Positions 19,260 through 28,965 of a stretch of DNA of 51,206 nt are shown in pieces. The translations under genes and the position numbers were made by a program. Every line of letters starts with the position of its first letter. Within the stretch, counting starts at the first letter, position 1. The stretch comes from Chloroflexota bacterium (GTDB lineage Bacteria; Chloroflexota; Limnocylindria; Limnocylindrales; CSP1-4): positions 1 through 51,206 of the forward strand of contig VBGT01000075.1 of the NCBI GenBank assembly GCA_005889475.1. Direction: 5' to 3'. The notes beneath the pieces are model-generated. The model saw only the letters and a list, made by a program, of their open reading frames with translations, searched no databases and was not told the origin of the DNA.

Positions 19260-20218
19260 CAGCTCGTTCCCTGCGGCCCGGCCACGCGCCAGACCAGGAG
19301 TCGGGCGATCACGTTGAGGGTCATCGTGATCACGAGCAGGACCAGCCCGAGGCTGATCAGCGCCGACGTCTGCAGCCCGATCGAGGCCTCGTTGAACGTC
19401 GTCGCGATCTGCGAGGCGATGGTCTGCGAGCTGTCGAAGATGCTCTGCGGGATCTGCGGCCGGTTGCCGATGACCATCGTCACGGCCATCGTCTCGCCGA
19501 GCGCCCGCCCGAGCCCGAGGATGACCGCGCCGATGATCCCCGAGCGGGCGTACGGCAGGACGGCATTCGTGATCATCTCCCAGCGCGTTGCGCCGAGCGC
19601 GAGCATCGCCTCGCGCTGCGAGTCGGGCACCGCGGTGATCATGTCGCGTGAGATCGCGACGATGGTGGGCAGGATCATCAGGGTGAGGATCACGCCGGCG
19701 GTGAACAGGCCGACCCCGAACGGCGGCCCGGCGAAGATCGGGATCCAGCCGAGGGTGTCGACGACCCACGCCTCGACTGTCCTGGACAGGAACGGGCCGA
19801 GGACGAACACGCCCCACAGCCCGAACACGACCGATGGGATCGCGGCGAGCAGCTCGATGGTGAACGTGAGCGGGATGGCGACGCGCCGCGGGGCGAGCTC
19901 GGCCAGGAAGATCGCGGTCAGCAGGCCGATCGGCGTCGCCAGGACGATCGCGATGAAGGACGAGGCGATCGTGCCGATGATGAACGGCAGTGCGCCGTAG
20001 ATCCCGGCGATCGGGTCCCAGGTCGTGCCGGTCAGGAACGAGATCCCGAACTTGGCGAGGGCCTGCCCCGAGTTCGCGACGAGCAGCGCCGCGAGCAACC
20101 CGAGGATGCCGACCGCGACCCACGCGAGTACGCCGCTCCCGGAGCGGAAGACGACGTCCGGGACGCGCGACGCCGCCCGGCCGAACCGGGCGGCGGCGGT
20201 GACGGTCGCAGAGGTCAT
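19259..20218 (-). CDS. pstC: Phosphate ABC transporter permease PstC
   Basis: SFLTGTTWDP...YGALPFIIGT...ALGATRWEMITNAVLPYARSGIIGAVILGLGRALGETMAVTMVIGN. Confidence 0.95.
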   Translation of the reverse strand: MTSATVTAAARFGRAASRVPDVVFRSGSGVLAWVAVGILGLLAALLVANSGQALAKFGISFLTGTTWDPIAGIYGALPFIIGTIASSFIAIVLATPIGLLTAIFLAELAPRRVAIPLTFTIELLAAIPSVVFGLWGVFVLGPFLSRTVEAWVVDTLGWIPIFAGPPFGVGLFTAGVILTLMILPTIVAISRDMITAVPDSQREAMLALGATRWEMITNAVLPYARSGIIGAVILGLGRALGETMAVTMVIGNRPQIPQSIFDSSQTIASQIATTFNEASIGLQTSALISLGLVLLVITMTLNVIARLLVWRVAGPQGTS

Positions 20219-20234
20219 CGGGCGATGGAGCTGG

Positions 20235-21401
20235 CTACATCGGCCAGATCGGTGACCCACCGGTCGTGATCCGGTGGAGCTCCTCGAGGGCTTTCTGCTG
20301 GATCGGAGCCGGCAGCGGCGCGTAGCCGATGGCCTTCTCCTCGCTCTGCCCGTCGGTCAGCGCCCAGTGCAGGAAGGCCGTGAGCGCCTGGCCCTTCGTG
20401 GCGTCGGTCTGGTCCTGGTAGAGGAGCAGGTACGTGTACGCAGCGATCGGGTAGGTGTCGTCGCCCGGGCCGTTGATGATCGGCGCCGCCCGGAAGTCAT
20501 CCGGAAAGGCGTCGACGGCGCCCTCGGCAGCGGCGGTTACGCCGGCCGACGAGCCGGCGACGAACTTGCCGTTCGCGTTCTTCACCGCGGCGCTCGAGAG
20601 ACCCGAGACGACCGCGTACTGCAGCTCGACATAGCCGATCCGGCCGTCGGCGGTCTTGACCCCGCCGGACACGCCGTCGTTGCCTGGCGCGCCGTCCCCG
20701 GTCGGCCAGTTGACCTCCTTGCCCGCGCCCACGGAGTCCTTCCACTCCGAGCTCACGGTCGCGAGATAGGTGGTGAACGCATTGGTCGTGCCCGAGCCGT
20801 CCGAGCGGTGGATGACCTTGATCGGGGTCGCCGGGAGGTTGCTGGCAACGTCGGCGTTGAGCGCCGCGATGGCCGGATCGTTCCAGGTAGTGATCTTGCC
20901 GAGGAACACGCCCGCGATCGTGTCGCCGTCGAGGTTGAGCTTCTTGATCGCGCTGCCGTCGGCACCGGCGAGGTTGAAGATCACCACGACGGCGCCGAGC
21001 GCCGTGGGAACGTGGAGGATCTTGGTGCCCGCAGGCAGGGCGGCGATCTCCTCGTCCTTCATCGCCGCGTCAGAGGCGCCAAAGTCGACGGTCTGCTGGG
21101 TGATCGCCTTGATGCCGCCGCCGGAGCCGATGGCCTGGTAGTCGACCGTCACGTTCGAGTGCGCCTCGCCGAACTTCTCGATCCAGACCTGGTACAGCAG
21201 GGCGGGGAACGTGGCGCCGGCGCCGCTCAACGTGACGTTGCCGCTCGGCACCTGGGGCTGGGACATGCCGCCCGAGGCGGGCGGCCCGGACGCCTGCCCG
21301 CCTGTGGTCGGTCCGGTCGTGGCGCCCGGGCTCGTGCAGCCCGCGATGACGACGATCGCCCCGAAGGCGAGGCTCGCCAGCCGGGAAGCTCGATTGGTCA
21401 C
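20235..21401 (-). CDS. pstS: Phosphate ABC transporter substrate-binding lipoprotein
   Basis: Lipobox FGAIVVIAGC; GAGATFPALLYQVWIEKF, YQAIGSGGGIKAITQQTVDFGASDAAM, HRSDGSGTTNAFTTYL; GTG start with GGAGG upstream. Confidence 0.95.
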   Translation of the reverse strand: MTNRASRLASLAFGAIVVIAGCTSPGATTGPTTGGQASGPPASGGMSQPQVPSGNVTLSGAGATFPALLYQVWIEKFGEAHSNVTVDYQAIGSGGGIKAITQQTVDFGASDAAMKDEEIAALPAGTKILHVPTALGAVVVIFNLAGADGSAIKKLNLDGDTIAGVFLGKITTWNDPAIAALNADVASNLPATPIKVIHRSDGSGTTNAFTTYLATVSSEWKDSVGAGKEVNWPTGDGAPGNDGVSGGVKTADGRIGYVELQYAVVSGLSSAAVKNANGKFVAGSSAGVTAAAEGAVDAFPDDFRAAPIINGPGDDTYPIAAYTYLLLYQDQTDATKGQALTAFLHWALTDGQSEEKAIGYAPLPAPIQQKALEELHRITTGGSPIWPM

Positions 21402-21550
21402 TCGATGGTCCTCCGTACGCCACGGCACGCCCGCATGGCGGCCCGATGTCACTGATGCAGCCGCGTCGAGCGTGGTCGACGGCCGTGAACGGAGGATCGT
21501 CTTCGTGTTAACAGGAGGTGTTCGTCAACGCTCCCGGCGCGCGCGCGAGC

Positions 21551-22249
21551 TCAGGTCGCGGCCGAGCGGGCTCCGTCAAGCGCGAAGTCGAGTTTCGAGC
21601 CGACCGGCGGGCCGACGCCGTCGATGGTCGCGAGCGCGGCGGCGAGGTCGTCCAGGGGGGCGGCTGGGCCGCGCTTCAGCTCGGCTTCGAGCTCGACTCG
21701 ATGGTCGACCGGCCGGCCCTGTTCGAGGGCATCCATCTCATCGAGGCTGAGCTCTACGAGCGTCATCCCCCGCCGGACGTTCCGGACCAGCCGATGCTGG
21801 CGGAGCGCGGCGATCTCCACGAGGCTGTCGCCGGCGGTCGCCGCGACCAGCAGATCCCGCGCCGCCGATGCCGGCCAGGCCGCGGGCTCCAGCGCCGTCG
21901 TGGCGGGGCCCTCGAGCTCGGCGCGGGTCGTGATCGCGCCGGCCAGCGTCCCGCGCCGCTTGACCGTCAGCGTCACGCCGTCGGGCGCTTCCCGGAGCCG
22001 AGCGCGCATCCCGGACAGGTACAGGCGGCCATCGGCCACACCGGTGTCCAGATAGCGGTCAACGATGACGTCGACGTGCGGCTCCCCTGCGGGCTCGAAC
22101 CCGGCCAGGCGAGACGGATCCGGATGCTCGATGAGCTCGACGATCAGGTCCGGCCGCGCGACGCCGAACTTGACCTCGACCTCGACCGGCTCGGCGGCCG
22201 GGCCAGCGGTCGACGTGTCGACCGGCTCGCTCCGCGGTTCGTTCGCCGT
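21551..22249 (-). CDS. CYTH-domain (triphosphatase/adenylate cyclase fold) protein; start uncertain
   Basis: VEVEVKFGV N-terminal ExExK motif, DRYLDT, RARLRE, TVKRRG, LELDRHR-like residues; no canonical in-frame start found close upstream of the motif. Confidence 0.75.
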   Translation of the reverse strand, partial: TANEPRSEPVDTSTAGPAAEPVEVEVKFGVARPDLIVELIEHPDPSRLAGFEPAGEPHVDVIVDRYLDTGVADGRLYLSGMRARLREAPDGVTLTVKRRGTLAGAITTRAELEGPATTALEPAAWPASAARDLLVAATAGDSLVEIAALRQHRLVRNVRRGMTLVELSLDEMDALEQGRPVDHRVELEAELKRGPAAPLDDLAAALATIDGVGPPVGSKLDFALDGARSAAT

Positions 22250-22250
22250 G

Positions 22251-22604
22251 TCAGGCCTCGGCGATGTAGCGGCGCTCGCCGCTCGCCGGGTCGACGACGA
22301 CGCGCATGCGATGACCCGTGGTGGGGTCGATGAACACCTCGCCGGTCGGGCGGAAGCGCGGTTCGATCGGTCCTCCGAGCGGCTCGCCACCGCCCGGCCC
22401 GGGCGCCATGTTCGCCTGCTCCGCGGTCGCCGAGCGGTAGCGCTGCCGCTCGAAGACGACGACGAGCACGAGGAACGCACCCATGGCGACGAGCTCCAGC
22501 CCGCCGATCGTGCCGAGGGCGGGAACGGCCATGATGACCAGCAGGCCGGCGAGCATCAGCGCGATGCCGACGACGACCAGGCCGCCGCGAACGAAGCTGC
22601 CCAC
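22251..22604 (-). CDS. Small membrane protein, unknown function
   Basis: Two hydrophobic segments, then FRPTGEVFIDPTTGHRMRVVVDPASGERRYIAE. Confidence 0.7.
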   Translation of the reverse strand: MGSFVRGGLVVVGIALMLAGLLVIMAVPALGTIGGLELVAMGAFLVLVVVFERQRYRSATAEQANMAPGPGGGEPLGGPIEPRFRPTGEVFIDPTTGHRMRVVVDPASGERRYIAEA

Positions 22605-22612
22605 GCGGCCAG

Positions 22613-22957
22613 CTACTCCGTCGCCGGCTTCGCCGACGCGTCCGGCTCGACGACGACCGCCGTACCGTAGGCCACGATCTCGGTCATGTAGCTGGCCATC
22701 TCGCTGCTGTCGAAGCGCATCGAGATGATCGCGTTGGCGCCCATGAGCGTGGCGTTCTGGACGAGACGGTCGAGCGCCTGTCGCCGCGTGTCCTCGAGGA
22801 GCTGGGTGTACTCGTGGATCTCGCCCCCGGCGAGGGAGCGCAGGCCGGCGATCAGGTTGCCCGAGAAACCACGGCTGCGAACGACGAGCCCGAATGTCTG
22901 GCCCTTCGTCTCAACGGTGCGGTGGCCGGCGATGAACGGTGCGGTGGCGACGATCAC
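22613..22957 (-). CDS. YbjQ/UPF0145 family protein
   Basis: TFGLVVRSRGFSGNLIAGLRSLAGGEIHEYTQLLEDTRRQALDRLVQNATLMGANAIISMRFD. Confidence 0.85.
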   Translation of the reverse strand: MIVATAPFIAGHRTVETKGQTFGLVVRSRGFSGNLIAGLRSLAGGEIHEYTQLLEDTRRQALDRLVQNATLMGANAIISMRFDSSEMASYMTEIVAYGTAVVVEPDASAKPATE

Positions 22958-23346
22958 GGTGAGCCCTCCATGGCATTGCGCGAACCAGTTGGTCGCCCGG
23001 CGCGCCGGATCGTGCACTCGGGGCACGAGCAGCGGTCGCGCAGCAACCGGAATGGGTAGTAGCCGGTGTGATGGCCGTCACCCCACGTCGGGGCGATGGC
23101 GTACGAACCGACGAGATGGACGTCGACGAGGCGCGTCTGCTCGGACGTGAGCGTCGGCGAGGTGTCCAGCCAGCCCGGCAGCCCGGCCTCACCGCGGCAG
23201 AACGCGCACGGGCAGAGCCAGCGCAAGTCGTGCGCGATGTAGGTCGTCAGGTGGCCGTCCTGCCACTCCAGCTCCAGCGTGCCGGCCGCGCGGTCCGCGT
23301 GGATCCGGGTCGGGGTCGTCGAGCTGGCGTCGACGTCGGCTGTCAT
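22954..23346 (-). CDS. DUF971 domain protein
   Basis: LELEWQDGHLTTYIAHDLRWLCPCAFCRGE...YAIAPTWGDGHHTGYYPFRLLR. Confidence 0.85.
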   Translation of the reverse strand: MTADVDASSTTPTRIHADRAAGTLELEWQDGHLTTYIAHDLRWLCPCAFCRGEAGLPGWLDTSPTLTSEQTRLVDVHLVGSYAIAPTWGDGHHTGYYPFRLLRDRCSCPECTIRRAGRPTGSRNAMEGSP

Positions 23347-23442
23347 GGCTCCGATTCTGCGCTGAAACCGAGTCGAGGACCGCGCGATAGGACCATCGGC
23401 TAACGGACCCGTACGGGGTCGCGGGCTATGCTCGCGCGCACC

Positions 23443-24459
23443 ATGTCCCTTGCCGTCGACGGGCTCGTCAAGCGTTTCGGGCCGGTCACCGCTCTTGCCG
23501 GGCTGTCACTCGAGGTCCCCGAAGCGCACGTCTTCGGCTTCCTCGGATCCAACGGCGCCGGCAAGACCACCACGATGCGCATCGCCCTCGGCGTGCTCCG
23601 AGCCGACGGCGGCAGCATCCGCTGGCGCGGCCGCGACCACCGCGAGCTACCGCGCCAGACGTGGGGCTACCTGCCCGAGGAGCGCGGCCTCTACCCGAAG
23701 ATGACCGTGCTCGACCAGCTGGTCTTCTTCGCCGGGCTGCAGGGCGTGCCGGCAGACGTCGCGAAGCGCGAGGCGCGCTCCTGGCTGGCCCGATTCCGGG
23801 TTCCCGAGTTCGCGGTCCGGCGCGCGGAGGAGCTGTCGAAGGGCAACCAGCAGAAGGTCCAGTTCCTGGCCGCAGTCATGCACGACCCCGAGGTCCTGCT
23901 CATGGACGAGCCATTCACCGGCCTCGACCCGGTGAACATCGTCCTGCTGCGCGAGGCGATCCTCGAGCTCCGCGATCGGGGCAAGACCGTGGTGCTCTCG
24001 ACCCACCAGATGGAGGCGGTCGAGGCGATGTGCGAGTCGGTCGCGATCGTCGACCATGGCCGGACCGTCGTGGCCGGCACACTGCGAGACGTCAAACGGT
24101 CGACCGGGCGGCGCATGGTCCTGCTCTCGGTGCGCGGCGACCATCGACTCGAGTGGCTGGCCGCCGTGCCCGGCGCACGGCTGCTGCGACCGGGCATCGA
24201 GCGCGCCGAGATCGAGATCGAACCGACCGTTGAGCCCGAGGCCATCCTCGCGGCGGCGCTCGCCGCGGGTGCGCGGGTCACCCACTTCGAGGTCGCCGAC
24301 CCGTCGCTCGAGCAGGTGTTCATCGAGCACGTCGGCCACCCGGCCGACGTCGAGACGGAGTCGATGGCGAGCGCCGGCACGCCGTCGGCCGGACCGTCGC
24401 CAGGTCTCGAGCGCCAGGGCTCCGGCCGCCCCGCACCCGATGGCGAGGCCGCCGCGTGA
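23443..24459 (+). CDS. ABC transporter ATP-binding protein (NatA-like)
   Basis: [46 protein letters not shown]; alternative ATG at 23428. Confidence 0.93.
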   Translation: MSLAVDGLVKRFGPVTALAGLSLEVPEAHVFGFLGSNGAGKTTTMRIALGVLRADGGSIRWRGRDHRELPRQTWGYLPEERGLYPKMTVLDQLVFFAGLQGVPADVAKREARSWLARFRVPEFAVRRAEELSKGNQQKVQFLAAVMHDPEVLLMDEPFTGLDPVNIVLLREAILELRDRGKTVVLSTHQMEAVEAMCESVAIVDHGRTVVAGTLRDVKRSTGRRMVLLSVRGDHRLEWLAAVPGARLLRPGIERAEIEIEPTVEPEAILAAALAAGARVTHFEVADPSLEQVFIEHVGHPADVETESMASAGTPSAGPSPGLERQGSGRPAPDGEAAA

Positions 24460-25805
24460 GCGGGCCGCTGCCGCCTCCCGCGACGGCCTCGGCGAAGAGG
24501 CCCAAGCGCGCGGTCGTCGCCAACTCGTGGCTGGTCGCCCGGCGCGAGTTCCGCGAGCGGGTTCGGGGCCGTCTGTTCTTCGTCTCGACGGGCCTGCTCG
24601 CCGTGCTGGCGGTCGTCGTCTCGCTCACGCCGATCCTGGTCAAGATGGTCGACCGTGGCACGACCACGACCATCGCCGTCGCCAGCAGCGACGCACACGT
24701 CACCGATAACTCGATCCGGATCATCGGCGCAATCCTCAACCCCGCGCCGGTCCCGGGCACGCCGCCGCCGTACACCTTCGTCGCGGTGCCACCCTCCGAC
24801 GCCATCGGCAACGAGGTGGCCGACGGCGTCTATGACGGTGCGCTCCTGGCGACACGCCAGGCGAACGGCCAGATCGCGTTCCAGTTCCTGACCGGTGAAC
24901 GCATCGGGACCGACCGGGTCCAGCTGATCCAGGTCGGCGTCCTCGCCGTCGGCATCTTCGACTGGATCGAGGGCAACAACCAGGGCGTCTCGACACCGTT
25001 CGTGCCGCCCGGCTTCGAGTCGTCGCAGGTCGGCGCAGGCGCCGGCGGCGGCAAACCCGTCGGGGCGAGCGAGTACGCCGGTCGGCGCATCGTCGGCGTG
25101 GTCTTCGTGGTCCTGATCTTCATCACGCTGGTGATCTACGGCATGTGGGTCGCGGCCGGGGTTGTGGCCGAGAAGTCGAGCCGCGTGATGGAGCTCCTCA
25201 TCAGCGCCGCGGCGCCGGAAGAGCTCGTCATCGGCAAGGTTGCCGGCATCGGGCTGGCCGGGCTCGTGCAGTACGTTGCGATCCTGGTCCCGGCACTTAC
25301 GACCCTGTTCCTCCAGGACCGGATCGCGACCGTCGTGCTCGGATCGTCGAGCGGCCTCGACGTATCCCTGGGCGCCCTCACCCCCGGCCTGCTCACGGCC
25401 TACGGCGCGTTCTGGATCCTCGGGTTCATCCTGTACGCCTTGATCTACGCCGCGGCGGGCTCCCTCGTCAGCCGCGCCGAGGACCTGCAGGTGCTGGCGC
25501 TGCCGTTGTCCATCATCGCCATCGGCGGCTATCTGCAGGCGGTCATGGCGCTGTCGGGCGGGATCAGCACCTTCATCCGGATCTCCTCGTACGTCCCGTT
25601 CTGGAGCCCATTCGTCATGCTCACGCGACTGACGGTGGGGCGCGTCGAGCCGTGGGAGCTCGTCCTGACGTTCGGGCTGCTCATCGCATCGATCCCGATC
25701 GTCGCGGTGATCGCGGTCCGTGTGTACTCGGCCGGGGTCCTGCTCTACGGCCAGCGTCCGGGCGCCCGCGCCATCGTCGGCGCGATCATCCGCCCGCCCG
25801 CCTGA
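24456..25805 (+). CDS. ABC transporter permease (NatB-like, ABC-2 family)
   Basis: [69 protein letters not shown]-type overlap with ATPase gene. Confidence 0.9.
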   Translation: MSGPLPPPATASAKRPKRAVVANSWLVARREFRERVRGRLFFVSTGLLAVLAVVVSLTPILVKMVDRGTTTTIAVASSDAHVTDNSIRIIGAILNPAPVPGTPPPYTFVAVPPSDAIGNEVADGVYDGALLATRQANGQIAFQFLTGERIGTDRVQLIQVGVLAVGIFDWIEGNNQGVSTPFVPPGFESSQVGAGAGGGKPVGASEYAGRRIVGVVFVVLIFITLVIYGMWVAAGVVAEKSSRVMELLISAAAPEELVIGKVAGIGLAGLVQYVAILVPALTTLFLQDRIATVVLGSSSGLDVSLGALTPGLLTAYGAFWILGFILYALIYAAAGSLVSRAEDLQVLALPLSIIAIGGYLQAVMALSGGISTFIRISSYVPFWSPFVMLTRLTVGRVEPWELVLTFGLLIASIPIVAVIAVRVYSAGVLLYGQRPGARAIVGAIIRPPA

Positions 25806-25825
25806 CGCATCTGGCACACGGCGTC

Positions 25826-26620
25826 TCAGCTGACGTCGCGATCCTCGTCTTCGAACTCGAGGGGCAGGCGGCGGATCAGCGCCAGGACTGGCTCCGAGTG
25901 GCCGGTCGCCGGCTCCAGGGCGTCATCCGTCTCACCTGAACCTTCGGCGCCGTTTCCTCCGGGAAGGCCCGTAGGGACGACGCCGGCAGCGCCTGCGACC
26001 GCGACGGTGCGCCAGAGCCGGCTGCGCACGCCCGGCAGGTACGGGCTCGCATGCTGCCGAGCTCGGATCCCGTACAGGCCCTGACCGGTCACCGCTTCGA
26101 ACAACGCCCGCCCCTCGGTGACGATCGAAGGGACCGCGACGACCTCGTCGCCGGGTCGGAGGACCTGCCGCAGGAGCTGCCGCCGGCGGTCGAGCGGAAG
26201 GCCGAGGAGCGACCGCCCATCGAGGTGGAGCAGGTCGAAGGCGAGGAAAGACAGCGGCCGCCCCGTTGCTCCCGACAGCCGACGCGCGAGCTCGTCGCGA
26301 TCCAGCCGGCCGTCGGCGTCGACGACGACGACCTCGCCATCGAGCACGGCCGACCGCGCCTCGACGCGCATCGCCAGGCCGGCCAGGTCGAGCGGCGCCG
26401 GACCCTGGGTCCCGTCCTCCGCGACGAGCATCACGTCGCCGCCGCCCGGCGCGTCGGCCGGTCCGATCAACGCCAGTGCCCGGGCGCCACCCCACATCGG
26501 CTCGAAGAGGTGCTCCATGGAATCGAAGGCATCCGGCAGGGGCCGCGCGAGCATCGGTCGCAGCCCCGAGGGGAGCTTCGGCAGCCGCGGCTCCAACCGC
26601 ATCGTGAGTTGATCGGTCAT
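25826..26620 (-). CDS. ATP-dependent DNA ligase-like protein with degenerate catalytic motifs
   Basis: MLARPLPDAFDSMEHLFEPMWGGARALALI aligns with ligase motif I EPKWDGxRAL; AVLDGEVVVVDADGR; LSFLAFDLLHLDGRSLLGLPLDRRRQLL. Confidence 0.8.
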   Translation of the reverse strand: MTDQLTMRLEPRLPKLPSGLRPMLARPLPDAFDSMEHLFEPMWGGARALALIGPADAPGGGDVMLVAEDGTQGPAPLDLAGLAMRVEARSAVLDGEVVVVDADGRLDRDELARRLSGATGRPLSFLAFDLLHLDGRSLLGLPLDRRRQLLRQVLRPGDEVVAVPSIVTEGRALFEAVTGQGLYGIRARQHASPYLPGVRSRLWRTVAVAGAAGVVPTGLPGGNGAEGSGETDDALEPATGHSEPVLALIRRLPLEFEDEDRDVS

Positions 26621-26716
26621 CTCACCGAGGTTGTCGCTCGCGGCCGTACGACGGCCGAGGCGATGCCCCTGCGAGCCATCGGCCGGAGGATTCATGCGGT
26701 GTATCCTGCCAGTCCC

Positions 26717-27697
26717 ATGGCCGTCCGGCAGCCCGACACGATCTCGCGGGAGCGCGCCAGCGAGCTGGTCCGGGCGTGGGCAGGCGGCCGTCCAGGCCCG
26801 CTCGGCAGCGTGCTCGGCAGACAGACGGCAGTCGACCAGGTCGGGGTCGAGCTGCGGGTCGAGACCCTCAAGCGCCGCTCGATCAAGAAGGCGTCCAAGG
26901 TGTGGGCGCTCGACCTCGCCATCCGGATGATGGACCTCACCACCCTCGAGGGCCGGGACACCCCGGGCAAGATCCGGGCGCTGTGCGCCAAGGCGATCCA
27001 CCCGCAGCCGGGTGATCCCTCGATCCCGTCGGTCGCGGCGGTGTGCCTCTATCCGACGCTCATCCCCGAGGCGAAGGACGCGCTGAGGGGCTCGACCGTG
27101 AAGGTCGCGAGCGTCGCCACGGCGTTCCCGTCGGGCCAGACCTTCCGCGACATCAAGGTCGCCGAGGTCAAGGAGGCCGTCGCGGCGGGCGCGGACGAGA
27201 TCGACATGGTCATCGACCGCGGCGCGTTCCTGTCCGGCGACTACGCGACCGTGTTCGACGAGGTCGTCGAGATCAAGGACGCTTGCGCTGACGCGCACCT
27301 CAAGGTCATCCTCGAGACGGGCGAGCTGGGCACGTTCGACCAGGTCCGCCGGGCGAGCATCCTGGCCATGGCCGCCGGCGCCGACTTCATCAAGACGTCC
27401 ACCGGCAAGGTCCAACCGGCCGCAACGCTGCCCGTCACGCTGGTCATGCTCGAGGCGATCCGCGACTTCGAGAAAGCGACCGGGCGCGCCGTCGGCATGA
27501 AGCCGGCGGGGGGCATCCGGACGGCGAAGGAAGCCGTGCAATACCTCGTCGTGCTGTACGAGACCCTCGGGCCGCGCTGGATGACGCCCGACCGCTTCCG
27601 GTTCGGTGCGTCGACGCTGCTCAACGACGTGCTCATGCAGATCGAGAAGGAGCGCACGGGTCGCTACCAGGACCCCGACCACTTCACGATCGACTAG
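26717..27697 (+). CDS. deoC: Deoxyribose-phosphate aldolase
   Basis: VCLYPTLIPEAK, KVASVATAFPSGQ, EIDMVIDRGAFLSGDY, KVILETGEL, DFIKTSTGK, GMKPAGGIRT. Confidence 0.96.
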   Translation: MAVRQPDTISRERASELVRAWAGGRPGPLGSVLGRQTAVDQVGVELRVETLKRRSIKKASKVWALDLAIRMMDLTTLEGRDTPGKIRALCAKAIHPQPGDPSIPSVAAVCLYPTLIPEAKDALRGSTVKVASVATAFPSGQTFRDIKVAEVKEAVAAGADEIDMVIDRGAFLSGDYATVFDEVVEIKDACADAHLKVILETGELGTFDQVRRASILAMAAGADFIKTSTGKVQPAATLPVTLVMLEAIRDFEKATGRAVGMKPAGGIRTAKEAVQYLVVLYETLGPRWMTPDRFRFGASTLLNDVLMQIEKERTGRYQDPDHFTID

Positions 27698-28965
27698 TCC
27701 CTGGCGTCGGTCGGCGCTCCGAAGACGAGCGCCGCGTTGAGCCCCCCGAACCCGAACGAGGTCGAGAGCACGCGCTTGTAGCGGCCCGGACGGCCGTCCT
27801 GCAGGAGCCCGGGCAACTCCCGGACCACCTCCGGATCCATCGTCTCGAGGTTCGCCGTGCCCGGCGCCCAGCCGTGTTGGATCGTGAGCGCGCAGATCGC
27901 GGCCTCGATGGCGCTCGAAGCGCCGAGCGGGTGGCCGTACAGCGCCTTGGTCCCGCTGACGGGTACCGCCCGGGCCTGCCCATCGAGGGCGCGGGCGATC
28001 GCGCGAGCCTCCGCCATGTCGCCGAGCGGCGTCGACGAGGCGTGCGCATTCACGTAGTCGATCTCCGCTGGCGCGACCCCGGCATCCTCGAGGGCGATCG
28101 TGATCGCACGGGCCGCCTCCCGACCGTCCGCTCGGGGCTGGACCATGTGATACGCATCGGACGTCGAGCCGTAGCCCATCACCTCCGCATAGGGCGTTGC
28201 GCCTCGCCGCCGCGCGACGTCGGCGGCTTCGAGGAGGAGCAGCGCAACCCCCTCGCCCATGACGAAACCGTCGCGCCCAGCGTCGAACGGTCGCGCGGCG
28301 CGATCCGGCGTGTCGTTCGAGCCGGACGAGAGCGCGCGAATGATGTCGAACGCACCGAACGCGAGCGGGCTGAGCGGCACCTCCGCGCCGCCGGCGATCG
28401 CCGCGTCAACCGTACCGTCGCGAATCGCACGCAGTGCCTCCCCGAGCGCGACCGCGCCCGACGCGCATGAGTTCGCCGTCGACAGGATCGGGCCGCGCAG
28501 GTCGAGGGCGATGCCGAGGTTGGCCGGGGCGGCCCCGCCGAAGACCGCCAGCGCGAGGTTGGGCGCCACGGAGCGGATGCCGCGCTCCATGAACCGTTCG
28601 TGTTGCCGCTCGGCGTACGCGATCCCGCCGAGCGCGCTGCCGAGGTAGACCCCGATGCGATCGCGATCGAGGCCGTTCGTGTGCCCCGCCTCGAGCGCCG
28701 CATCGGCGAGGGCGAGCCGCCCCGCCGCGAGGGCGAACTGACTGAACCGGTCGAGCTGGCGCGTGGTCCGGGCGTCCATGTGATCGAGGGGCTCGAAATC
28801 GTCCACCTGCGCTGCGACCTGCGACCGGAAGGGCGACGGATCGAAGCGATCGATGCGCCGAACCAGCGATCGCCCCTCGCGAACACCTGCCCAGAACGGG
28901 TCGCGTCCCGATCCGATGGGGCTGATCACGCCGATGCCGGTGATCCAGACTCGACGGCGGGTCAT
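27694..28965 (-). CDS. Beta-ketoacyl-ACP synthase (KAS II/FabF-like)
   Basis: ITGIGVISPIGSGRDPFW; STANSCASGAVALGEA (Cys), YVNAHASSTPLGD (His), KALYGHPLGASSAIEA (His). Confidence 0.92.
   Translation of the reverse strand: MTRRRVWITGIGVISPIGSGRDPFWAGVREGRSLVRRIDRFDPSPFRSQVAAQVDDFEPLDHMDARTTRQLDRFSQFALAAGRLALADAALEAGHTNGLDRDRIGVYLGSALGGIAYAERQHERFMERGIRSVAPNLALAVFGGAAPANLGIALDLRGPILSTANSCASGAVALGEALRAIRDGTVDAAIAGGAEVPLSPLAFGAFDIIRALSSGSNDTPDRAARPFDAGRDGFVMGEGVALLLLEAADVARRRGATPYAEVMGYGSTSDAYHMVQPRADGREAARAITIALEDAGVAPAEIDYVNAHASSTPLGDMAEARAIARALDGQARAVPVSGTKALYGHPLGASSAIEAAICALTIQHGWAPGTANLETMDPEVVRELPGLLQDGRPGRYKRVLSTSFGFGGLNAALVFGAPTDARD

Noticed and set aside
18246-20000. 584-aa plus-strand ORF across the pst operon
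   Set aside because: Antisense shadow ORF; the opposite strand encodes clear PstB, PstA and PstC.
20274-21455. 393-aa plus-strand ORF over pstS
   Set aside because: Charge-rich shadow ORF with no recognisable motif; pstS is unambiguous on the other strand.
23691-25817. 708-aa minus-strand ORF over the NatA/NatB-like genes
   Set aside because: Asp/Arg-rich antisense translation; the plus strand has Walker motifs and a permease.
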